DNA of 64,000 nucleotides, from NCBI GenBank assembly GCA_030345135.1, contig CP128386.1, positions 5,657,327 to 5,721,326 of the forward strand. The letters run 5' to 3'. Shown here one piece after another: positions 8,983 to 16,319 of this stretch. Below the pieces are notes generated by a model. It saw only the letters and a program-made list of their open reading frames with translations, ran no database searches and had not been told where the DNA came from. The stretch is from Chitinophagaceae bacterium DXS. GTDB lineage: Bacteria > Bacteroidota > Bacteroidia > Chitinophagales > Chitinophagaceae. Each line of letters starts with the position of its first letter. Position 1 is the first letter of the stretch. A program made the translations under genes and the position numbers.

Positions 8983-10242
8983 ATGAGTGAATTAAACATA
9001 TTACTCGCCATAGTAGGTACTTTGATCTTTATCGGCTTTTTTGCCGGTATTGAAATTGCTTTCATCAGTGCCAACAGGCTAAGCATAGAGCTTAAGAAAA
9101 AGCAGGGAAAGAAAAGTGCAGTCATTCTTTCCGGCTTTATGGACTCACCTGCAAAATTCCTCGGCACCTGCCTGGTGGGGATCAACGTGTTTATGGTGGT
9201 GTACGGCCTTCTTTTCAGCCAGTTAAACAAAAGTTCGTTGTGGGCCTTTCTGCACGTTGAAAATGCCTACGTGCAACTGATTGGTGATACCATCATCTCC
9301 GCGTTTATTGTACTGGTTTTCGGTGAGTTTATGCCCAAAGCAATTTTCAGGGCTAAAAATGATGTGTTGCTGAATTTCTTTGCGCCGATGATCAATTTAT
9401 TTCACAGCCTTTTTTATCCGTTCGCTTCGATTTTTGTGAAGATCTCTGAATGGATTTTGAAAAATCTTTTCAATGTTCGTGTAAAAGACAAGGCGGAGGC
9501 CTTTTCGCGCATTGACATCGAAAACTTTTTTCAGCAGGTTAAAGACCAGGACGAGAATACGGATGAATTAAACGCAGAATTGTACAGAAATGCGCTTTCG
9601 TTGCCGATGGTAAAAATCAGGCAGTGTCTTGTGCCCAGAACCGAAGTTGAAGCCATTGATCTAAGTCTGTCCATCGATGAAGTAAAGACCAGGTTTATAG
9701 AAACCAAACTGAGCAGGATAATTGTTTATAAGGACAATATTGATAACATCCAGGGATATATTCATCAGCTGGATTTGTTCAAAAAGCCGCAATCTTTACA
9801 ATCTATCTTACTGCCAATCCCTGCCGTTCCTGAAAGCATGAGTGCAACGGACCTGATCACCAAATTTTCAAAAGAGGGCAAAAGCATTGCCTGGGTGGTG
9901 GACGAATTTGGCGGAACAGCTGGAATAATTACCATGGAAGATGTACTGGAAGAGATTTTTGGGGAAATAAAAGATGAATACGACACTGAAGAATTTGTAG
10001 AAAAACAGATTTCCGAGAATGAATTCATTTTTTCCGGCAGACTGGAGCTGGATTATTTGAAAGAAAAATATGATATAGAATTTCCTGAAAATGAGGCGGA
10101 AACATTATCAGGATACATTATAAGTGAACATGAGACCATACCTAAGTTAAAGGAAAGAATAATCATCAACCGGTATGAATTTGACATTTTGAACGTTAGC
10201 GACACCCGTATTGAAATGGTAAAGATGAAGGTGTTGAGGTAG
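8983..10242 (+). CDS. CNNM/CorC (HlyC) family transporter
   Basis: A 419-residue protein with an N-terminal DUF21/CNNM membrane domain (about residues 1-180, four helices, including GEFMPKAIFRAK), two CBS domains (about 190-320) and a C-terminal CorC_HlyC domain (about 335-415). The family is linked to magnesium/cobalt export and gliding or hemolysin-type annotations. The ATG at 8983 is chosen because the upstream in-frame TTG at 8956 overlaps the promoter element at 8971. Monocistronic; the following gap contains repeats. Confidence 0.85.
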   Translation: MSELNILLAIVGTLIFIGFFAGIEIAFISANRLSIELKKKQGKKSAVILSGFMDSPAKFLGTCLVGINVFMVVYGLLFSQLNKSSLWAFLHVENAYVQLIGDTIISAFIVLVFGEFMPKAIFRAKNDVLLNFFAPMINLFHSLFYPFASIFVKISEWILKNLFNVRVKDKAEAFSRIDIENFFQQVKDQDENTDELNAELYRNALSLPMVKIRQCLVPRTEVEAIDLSLSIDEVKTRFIETKLSRIIVYKDNIDNIQGYIHQLDLFKKPQSLQSILLPIPAVPESMSATDLITKFSKEGKSIAWVVDEFGGTAGIITMEDVLEEIFGEIKDEYDTEEFVEKQISENEFIFSGRLELDYLKEKYDIEFPENEAETLSGYIISEHETIPKLKERIIINRYEFDILNVSDTRIEMVKMKVLR

Positions 10243-10549
10243 TGGGGCGTGAATAGTGAATAGTCAATAGTGAAAAATACAACATTTTAACTTATTGCAG
10301 TTACTTTTCCGAATGATAAAAGCTTAGGAAGAATAAGAGAAGAATTGGATGCTGAAGAACAATTAACATGTTTAAGTAGTTTATATTTAGCGCTTTGCGA
10401 TGGGTTTGGATTGTTGCCTTGCCATATTTTGAATGGAAACGCTTATTAGTTTTTAAGCAGGAATGCATCTTTCACCTTTGACCATTCACTTTTCACCCAA
10501 TTTAGCCTAGTTTTATTTGCTGCCGTGCGTCTCATATACCTTAGACCTT
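10243..10549. repeat. Intergenic word arrays flanking a coding-like relic
   Basis: A forward GTGAATAGTCAATAG array at about 10250-10275 and its reverse-complement style array TTTGACCATTCACTTTTCACC at about 10476-10499 bracket a non-repetitive 150-base core. The core contains a short open frame listed separately. Confidence 0.6.
10291..10449 (+). other. Coding-like open frame, possible gene relic
   Basis: Fifty-two codons open between a TAA and a TAG, reading like protein (VTFPNDKSLGRIREELDAEE and then LYLALCDGFGLLPCH), but with no ATG at its beginning. I do not recognise the family. It lies between inverted word arrays, so it may be a remnant of a displaced gene or chance. Confidence 0.2.
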
Positions 10550-10557
10550 TAACTTTG
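10550..10557 (+). promoter_or_regulatory. -7 promoter element (TAACTTTG) for tatC
   Basis: Perfect TAnnTTTG match 31 bases upstream of the tatC ATG, giving a short leader. No convincing -33 TTTG at standard spacing. Confidence 0.5.
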
Positions 10558-10588
10558 CCAACCTTATATTTTAAGTAGTAAGAATTTA

Positions 10589-11470
10589 ATGGCAACATCA
10601 TTTATCGACAGAAAAAGAACCTCCAACAGTGAAATGTCTTTTATAGACCACCTGGAAGAGTTACGCTGGCATATCATACGTTCCGTACTTGCCATTCTAA
10701 TAATGGCCATTGTTATTTTCGTTAATATACAGTGGGTATATTCAAACATCATTACCGGCCCCATTAACCCGGACTTCGTGAGTTATAAAGCACTTTGCGA
10801 TTTCAGTCACTGGCTGCATATTGGTAAAGCGCTTTGTATGGACCCGCTGCAGATAAAAATGCAGACAACTACCTTCGGTGGTCAGTTTTTAAGCGGTATC
10901 TCCATGGCGCTGATTGGCGGTGTGCTAGCGGCATTTCCATATGTGTTTTGGGAATTCTGGCGATTTGTAAAGCCGGCTTTAAAACCGAAGGAAGTAAGAA
11001 ACACCCGCTTTATTATTTTTTGGGTGTCGCTGTTCTTTTTCACTGGGGCGGCTTTCGGTTATTTTGTTTTAGGGCCGTTTACCTTCAACTTTTTGGGCGG
11101 ATTTAAACTGTCCAATACTGTTGAAACCATTCCTACCATCAGTGACTACCTGGATAATTTAACCAATATCATCCTTGGCTGTGCGCTTGCTTTTGAATTG
11201 CCGGTAGTTGCTTTTGCGCTCACCAAAATCGGACTGATCACGCCTGATTTCCTGAAAAGATCGAGGAAATTTGCAATAGTGGTTATCCTGATAGTAGCTG
11301 CGGTTATTACACCTAGCCCTGACTGGATAAGCCAATTGATTGTATTTACGCCGTTATTTATGTTGTACCAGCTGAGTATTGTAGTTTCTAAAAGAGCCTA
11401 TAAGAAAATGCAGGAAGATGATGAAAATTGGGATAAAGAAGAGGAAGAAGAAGTAGAAGAGTGGAGCTAA
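10589..11470 (+). CDS. tatC: Sec-independent translocase subunit TatC
   Basis: A 293-residue inner-membrane protein with six predicted helices. The N-terminal MSFIDHLEELRWHIIRS block is the TatC signature that binds twin-arginine signals, and the FPYVFWEFWRFVKPAL block is the second conserved loop. It forms the receptor of the Tat pathway, which exports folded proteins such as the GH109-like enzyme at 45158, whose leader carries an RR motif. The C-terminus has an unusual acidic tail (EEEEEVEEW). The rpiB gene follows after 28 bases and is probably co-transcribed. Confidence 0.95.
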   Translation: MATSFIDRKRTSNSEMSFIDHLEELRWHIIRSVLAILIMAIVIFVNIQWVYSNIITGPINPDFVSYKALCDFSHWLHIGKALCMDPLQIKMQTTTFGGQFLSGISMALIGGVLAAFPYVFWEFWRFVKPALKPKEVRNTRFIIFWVSLFFFTGAAFGYFVLGPFTFNFLGGFKLSNTVETIPTISDYLDNLTNIILGCALAFELPVVAFALTKIGLITPDFLKRSRKFAIVVILIVAAVITPSPDWISQLIVFTPLFMLYQLSIVVSKRAYKKMQEDDENWDKEEEEEVEEWS

Positions 11471-11498
11471 TCTTAACATCATCATTAAAATTACCGTT

Positions 11499-11954
11499 AT
11501 GAACACCATTTTCGATACAAACAAACCCATAGCAATCGGCTGCGACCATGCGGGTTATGAATATAAGGAAGCGATCAAAACCTGGTTACAGGAAAAAGGC
11601 TTCCAGGTAAAAGATTTCGGAACCAATTCTCCGGATTCTGTTGATTATCCTGATTTTGCTCACCCTGTTGCTTCTTCTGTTGAAAATGAAGAAGCCGCCT
11701 TTGGTATCCTTTTATGTGGAAGTGCTAATGGCGTAGCCATTACAGCAAATAAGCACCAGGGAATAAGAGCCGGCCTTGTTTGGGAAAACGAGGTTGCTAA
11801 ACTGGTTCGTCAGCACAACAACGCAAACGTTGTTTGCCTGCCTGCACGTTTTATCGCATTGCCTTTGGCGCTTGAAATAATCGAGACATTTGTCTCTACA
11901 CCGTTTGAAGGCGGAAGACACGGAAGACGTGTAGAGAAAATGGCATGCATGTAG
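11499..11954 (+). CDS. rpiB: Ribose-5-phosphate isomerase B
   Basis: A 151-residue cytoplasmic enzyme matching RpiB throughout: IGCDHAGYEYKE at the N-terminus, VDYPDFAHPVA, LLCGSANGVAITANKHQGIRA with the catalytic Cys, and NNANVVCLPARF. It interconverts ribose-5-phosphate and ribulose-5-phosphate in the pentose phosphate pathway. The active-site loop reads CGSANG where CGTGIG is most common, a minor variant. It follows tatC by 28 bases. Confidence 0.93.
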   Translation: MNTIFDTNKPIAIGCDHAGYEYKEAIKTWLQEKGFQVKDFGTNSPDSVDYPDFAHPVASSVENEEAAFGILLCGSANGVAITANKHQGIRAGLVWENEVAKLVRQHNNANVVCLPARFIALPLALEIIETFVSTPFEGGRHGRRVEKMACM

Positions 11955-12265
11955 TGCTGGATCGTGAATAGTCAATGGTGAATAGTGAAATTGCGGCGAT
12001 GCATTCTAAATTCTAACTTGCTATTTTAAGTACGAAGTACGAGTTACGAAGTACTTCGATCAAGTCAGGCTTATTGACTGAAATCCATTTAGAAAGGGAG
12101 GCAACCATTATTCGCCCAAACATTCGTATTAATAAATATCGGTTACAATTTTTTTAAGAAAGCGGCTGAGAAACGTTACGTAGATCAAGATTAAGTACTT
12201 CGTACTTCGTAACTCGTACTTAGCCGCTTTAATTATTTCCGCATAAATCGGATTATTTAACCATC
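11955..12265. repeat. Intergenic word arrays in inverted arrangement
   Basis: Contains GTGAATAGTCAATGG words (about 11966-11990), then a GTACGAAGTACGAGTTACG block (about 12028-12058) and, 140 bases later, the complementary GTACTTCGTACTTCGTAAC block (about 12194-12222). The two blocks could pair into a long imperfect stem. The central part holds no gene I can see. Confidence 0.65.
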
Positions 12266-13780
12266 ATGAAAAAACTACTACTCTCTGTAGCTGTAATAGC
12301 AAGTATTGCGGCTATGGCGCAAAAAGATCCGGCAAAGAAGTTTGCCGAGACCATCACTGCCAAAGATCTGAAAACCAAACTGACCGTTATTGCAGGCCCC
12401 GGAATGGAAGGCCGCGAAACTGCTACAGAAGGTCAGCGTAAAGCAGCAACTTTTATCGAAAATCATTTCAAAAAACTGGGATTGCAGCCTGGAGCAGGAA
12501 ACGGCTATCAAATGGAATACCCTGTTTACCAGGATTCACTGCAAAGCGTTTCTTTCTCTGTTAACGGTAGAGTCTTTACGTTAGATAAGGACTTTACAAT
12601 AAGCGCCGGTTCTTTTGCTACATTTCAGCGCACTGCCAAAGATGTAGTGTTTGCATCCTTCGGTATTGTGGATTCAACTTCCAACGATTACGACGGATTG
12701 AATGTGAGTAAAAAATGGGTGCTGTTAATCGATGGAACCCGGGCAGATGTTGATAAAGCACCTGATGCTGAATCTCGCTCAAACCTTAGAGCATTATACA
12801 TGAAAGTTGCTCTTGCAAAAAAGAATGGCGCACGCGGTGTTATTATCGTGTCCAACGATTTTCCTAAAAAAGAAGCTTTTGCACGTTTGGGAAATATGCA
12901 GTTGAAGCAAACCGCTGATTCGAGTATAGTTCCCGTTGTTTATGCTTCTAAACAGGCTGCAGCAGCAATTGTTGGTAAACAGGTGTCTGCACTCTCTGAC
13001 CTTTCCAAACAGGTAAGGGGGATTTATCCTGCGACAATTGATCTGAACGTCGTACGCTTTACCAAAACATTGCACAGCACAAACGTGTTGGGTGTATTAC
13101 CTGGTACCGACAAAAAAGATGAATATGTTTTTGTAACTGCACACTATGATCACCTGGGTAAAAAGGGAGATGTTATTTACTACGGTGCAGATGATGATGG
13201 TTCCGGAACGACGAGCGTGTTACAGATAGCAGAAGCTTTCGCGAAAGCCAAAGCAAAAGGCATTTCTCCAAAACGTACCATCGTGTTTATGACTGTATCT
13301 GGCGAAGAGAAAGGATTGTGGGGAAGTGAATATTACTCCGAGCATCCTGCATTTCCACTGGATAAAACTTCTGTTGATCTGAATATTGATATGGTTGGCA
13401 GAATTGATCCGGATCGTAAAGAAGGTGATTCTACAAACTATGTATACACAATTGGTGAAGATAAATTGAGCAGTGAACTATTTGGTATCAGCGACAGTAT
13501 CAACAAGAAATACATGAACCTGGAGCTTGACAGAAGATTCAACGATCCTAACGATCCTAATAAGTTCTACTACCGCTCAGACCACTTCAATTTTGCTAAA
13601 AAAGGTGTGCCTGTTATTTTCTACTTCAATGGCGTTCACGCAGACTATCACCGTCCGACAGATACAGTTGACAAAATCAATTTCAATGTGATGGAAAAAC
13701 GTGTGAGGCTTGTATTCTACACAGCCTGGGAAATGGCTAACAGAGAGAATATGCTGAAGAGAGATATTCCGTTGAAATAA
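12266..13780 (+). CDS. M28-family zinc aminopeptidase
   Basis: A 504-residue exported peptidase. Signal peptide to about residue 18 (AAMAQ), a middle region containing a PA-like insert (about 110-270) and an M28 catalytic domain. The two-zinc site is visible: His in AHYDHLG, bridging Asp in YGADDDGSG, Glu pair in SGEEKG, Asp in NIDMVGR and His in HADYHRPTD. Such enzymes trim N-terminal residues from peptides outside the cytoplasm. The gene stands alone and ends at a perfect terminator at 13816. Confidence 0.9.
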   Translation: MKKLLLSVAVIASIAAMAQKDPAKKFAETITAKDLKTKLTVIAGPGMEGRETATEGQRKAATFIENHFKKLGLQPGAGNGYQMEYPVYQDSLQSVSFSVNGRVFTLDKDFTISAGSFATFQRTAKDVVFASFGIVDSTSNDYDGLNVSKKWVLLIDGTRADVDKAPDAESRSNLRALYMKVALAKKNGARGVIIVSNDFPKKEAFARLGNMQLKQTADSSIVPVVYASKQAAAAIVGKQVSALSDLSKQVRGIYPATIDLNVVRFTKTLHSTNVLGVLPGTDKKDEYVFVTAHYDHLGKKGDVIYYGADDDGSGTTSVLQIAEAFAKAKAKGISPKRTIVFMTVSGEEKGLWGSEYYSEHPAFPLDKTSVDLNIDMVGRIDPDRKEGDSTNYVYTIGEDKLSSELFGISDSINKKYMNLELDRRFNDPNDPNKFYYRSDHFNFAKKGVPVIFYFNGVHADYHRPTDTVDKINFNVMEKRVRLVFYTAWEMANRENMLKRDIPLK

Positions 13781-13815
13781 ACAAGGATCAGGTTTTAGAA
13801 AAGGTTGAGATAAAG

Positions 13816-13849
13816 AAAATCGCCCCGATATATATTTCGGGGCGATTTT
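13816..13849. terminator. Bidirectional hairpin terminator
   Basis: A perfect 13-bp stem: AAAATCGCCCCGA (13816-13828) and its complement (13837-13849), 8-base loop, with T-rich sequence to the right and A-rich to the left. It sits between convergent genes and can serve both. Confidence 0.9.
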
Positions 13850-13876
13850 CTTTTATTGCGGGAACGTGTATCTATA

Positions 13877-14473
13877 CTAAAGAAAAGGATTAAATTTCTT
13901 TACGGGTTGGGGTAAGAAGTATCCTTTAATTAGACTGACATTTCTTACACAGATCTCAATGTGAAGTCGCGAGCTAAAGTTTGCATTCGCATAAATTTCG
14001 CCACCTTCCTGGAAAGGACTCCGAACCGTATCATAATCAGGTTCATTCTTGAGTACATTGGATTGATGGATATACTTAATTACAGCGCAATCTAAAGCCC
14101 GGTTAGCTCCTTTGTTTTGCGGCAGTGATTCGCCGCTTTCTTTGGTTGCTTTGTCGAGGCTGGTGTATGCTTCTTTTACGATGTTGATTGCATTAGGTTC
14201 TATAAGATTAAGGCAACGCCCTAACTCAATTATGGCTCCAATAATGAACGGCGTTCTTATTGATCCATTGATTTTTTGTTTTTGAGAGGCCGCTTCCATC
14301 GCATACTCTAATGCCCGATATGGATTCTGTTCCCAGAAATAAATGCCAGGACCCAGCCAGTCCCAGGGGTTATTACTTGGTCTAAGCTCATTTGATCCTC
14401 TTAAAAGTTGAAGGGCCAAGTCTTTATCGCAACTATGAAATCCGATGACTTGAAAGGGTTGATGATATGTCAC
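13877..14473 (-). CDS. ADP-ribosyltransferase-like protein, candidate toxin
   Basis: A 198-residue cytoplasmic protein. Three blocks are arranged as in PARP/ART-fold enzymes: VIGFHSCDKDLA with His13, WLGPGIYFWEQNPYRALEYA with Tyr45, and a C-terminal SSRLHIEICVRNVSLIKGYF block with Glu173. The combination resembles a widespread uncharacterised bacterial family with HGCD and GIYFWE motifs. The start is a GTG at 14473, three bases after the stop of the small upstream gene and in the same frame; no ATG lies before residue 59. A possible reading is an ADP-ribosylating effector controlled by its upstream partner. The ART fold is an inference from motifs. Confidence 0.6.
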   Translation of the reverse strand: MTYHQPFQVIGFHSCDKDLALQLLRGSNELRPSNNPWDWLGPGIYFWEQNPYRALEYAMEAASQKQKINGSIRTPFIIGAIIELGRCLNLIEPNAINIVKEAYTSLDKATKESGESLPQNKGANRALDCAVIKYIHQSNVLKNEPDYDTVRSPFQEGGEIYANANFSSRLHIEICVRNVSLIKGYFLPQPVKKFNPFL

Positions 14474-14476
14474 CTT

Positions 14477-14632
14477 TTATTTTTTCTTCTTTTTGCTCGT
14501 GTTTTTGACATCACTGTCCTGGATAATTCCGGCATCAATCAGGAATTGTCTGGCTGTTGCCTTGCTTTTAAGGATTTCTTTAGTTGTCTGCCTGATTACT
14601 TCAATTTGTCGTTCAATATCTACTTGAGTCAT
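14477..14632 (-). CDS. Small upstream partner of the ART-like protein
   Basis: A 51-residue protein starting MTQVDIERQIEVIRQ, with a central KATARQFLIDAGII block and a Lys-rich tail (KKKKK). The A-x-x-FL-x-x-AGI pattern is one I associate with short proteins encoded directly before HGCD/GIYFWE-type genes, but I cannot verify this here. Its TAA is followed by one AAG codon and then the GTG of the downstream gene in the same frame, so coupling or readthrough is possible. A CACATTTG box about 25-30 bases before the ATG is one mismatch from TAnnTTTG. It may be an antitoxin or regulator; that is inference. Confidence 0.55.
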   Translation of the reverse strand: MTQVDIERQIEVIRQTTKEILKSKATARQFLIDAGIIQDSDVKNTSKKKKK

Positions 14633-14729
14633 GATTTTTTATTGAAATACTAAGTTACAAATGTGATTTAAAAGCTATGTATTTCATCTGCACAAAAAAA
14701 TATTCGTAAAAACTACAAAAAGCGGTACG

Positions 14730-14757
14730 AAAAAAGCCAGGTGGTATTCCTGGCTTT
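14730..14757 (-). terminator. Terminator at the end of the hydroxyproline gene run
   Basis: AAAGCCAGG (14733-14741) pairs with CCTGGCTTT (14749-14757). On the minus strand the stem is followed by a run of T (14735-14730). It lies just downstream of the D-hydroxyproline oxidase gene. Confidence 0.8.
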
Positions 14758-14780
14758 GCACGAAGATAATGTCTATAAAG

Positions 14781-16025
14781 CTATCTCTCCACCGCAAAAG
14801 GTTTCAAGTCAATACTTGTTGCTGTTTCGTTAACCAACTCTGTAACCAGTTTCCCTGTTCCCGCACCAAGGCTTAATCCCAGCATAGAGTGACCGGTTGC
14901 GATAGTAACATTACCCCATTTACCTGTCTTGCCGATATAGGGCAATCCATCTGCAGAGCATGGCCTGTATCCATACCAGATCTTATCTGTTGATGGCATG
15001 GAAACATTAAATTCAGGATAAAAGCTTTTTACAGCATTTAATATCCCTTCAACACGGTTGTAGCGAGGTGGCGTATTAGTGGAAACTACTTCCATCGTTC
15101 CGCCGAAACGGATCTTGTTGCCATCCATTGGCGTAATAGCCACACGGCCTTCAACTAAGATTGATGGATAATTAACTTTATAACGAGAGTTTTCTAATGT
15201 TACAGAATATCCTCTTCCCGGCATCAACGGAATCCTTACATCAAGTAGCGCAGCCACTTCACGGCTCCATGATCCTGTTGCTACAACTACATGATCTGTT
15301 TCAAAACTCTGATCAGCAGTGATCACTCTCGTAACAGAGTTTCCTTTCTTTTCAAAGCGAACTGCTTCCTGGTGCGGTAATAACTTAACACCAAGTTCTT
15401 TCAGCTTCAGAATAAGTCCCTTCATTAATTTGTTTGGATAGAGATGACCATCACATTTAAAGAAAATGGCACCAAGTCCATTGATCTTTGTGTGAGGTTC
15501 AAGCGCCTGCATTTGATCATAATTCAATAGCTCAGTATCCAAGCCAAGTTTGTGTGCTTTTTCAACAGTATGTTTAGCATGCTCTGCGTTTGCTTCTGTC
15601 TGGAAAATTTCCAGCAACCCCTTGTGCTCATACGCGAAATCAAAGCCGACTTCTTTCGTCCAGATCTCATATTCCTGCTGGCTCAATAACGCTATATCAC
15701 GCAAAGGGACTGCAGACCTTTCCACATGTTCTTCATTGGCATGTTTCATAAACTTAAACCCCCAGTCGAACAATGCCTTACTCAGCTTTGGCTGTACATA
15801 AAAAGGACTTTTGGAATTCAGCATCCATTTTAAACCTTGCTTAATAATGCCTGGTGTAGCCAGCGGAATAAAATGGCTCGGGCAAACGTAGCCCGCATTG
15901 CCGTAGGAACAGTTATCCAGGAAATCCTCTTTGTCAATTACCGTAACATCCCATCCCGCGCGCTGTAAGTAATACGCAGAGCTCAACCCGATAATACCGC
16001 CTCCTATAATTGTTACTTTGCTCAT
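14781..16025 (-). CDS. FAD-dependent D-amino-acid dehydrogenase, likely D-hydroxyproline oxidase
   Basis: A 414-residue DadA-type flavoprotein. The N-terminal KVTIIGGGIIGLSSAYYLQ is the FAD-binding Rossmann motif; CSYGNAGYVCPSH and the C-terminal GYRPCSADGLPYIG and ATGHSMLGLSLGAGTG blocks match DadA relatives. In this locus it most likely oxidises cis-4-hydroxy-D-proline to pyrroline-4-hydroxy-2-carboxylate, the second step after epimerisation. The ATG at 16025 is chosen; an in-frame TTG at 16052 lies in repeat sequence and is unlikely. It is the last gene of the minus-strand run and ends before the terminator at 14730. Confidence 0.85.
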   Translation of the reverse strand: MSKVTIIGGGIIGLSSAYYLQRAGWDVTVIDKEDFLDNCSYGNAGYVCPSHFIPLATPGIIKQGLKWMLNSKSPFYVQPKLSKALFDWGFKFMKHANEEHVERSAVPLRDIALLSQQEYEIWTKEVGFDFAYEHKGLLEIFQTEANAEHAKHTVEKAHKLGLDTELLNYDQMQALEPHTKINGLGAIFFKCDGHLYPNKLMKGLILKLKELGVKLLPHQEAVRFEKKGNSVTRVITADQSFETDHVVVATGSWSREVAALLDVRIPLMPGRGYSVTLENSRYKVNYPSILVEGRVAITPMDGNKIRFGGTMEVVSTNTPPRYNRVEGILNAVKSFYPEFNVSMPSTDKIWYGYRPCSADGLPYIGKTGKWGNVTIATGHSMLGLSLGAGTGKLVTELVNETATSIDLKPFAVER

Positions 16026-16319
16026 GTGATATATTAATAAGTGAATAGTCAATGGTGAATGGTGAAATGTGCGAGGACTTCCGGCTTTTTGGGCCGGTTG
16101 TTTTGCAAGTACGAGTTACGAAGTACGAAGTACTTAGGCTCGAACAGCTCGCTGCTTTTCATTCTGTTCATTAAAAAAAGCCTAATCAGTAGTATCCCTG
16201 ATTATAAAATCCTGTTTAATAATCCAATCCAAATCCGCACTAACCAAATAATCCTGTTCATCCTAAAATCCCATAAATCCCGGTCCAGACAAAATCTCGG
16301 TCCAGGCAAAAGATCCGGT
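16026..16319. repeat. Intergenic word arrays
   Basis: Three repeat families in one gap: GTGAATAGTCAATGG (about 16041-16068), GTACGAGTTACGAAGTACG (about 16108-16137), and AATCCTG / AATCCC / CCGGTCCAGACAAAA words (about 16200-16320). The last family recurs at 20480-20620. No gene seen. Confidence 0.65.
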
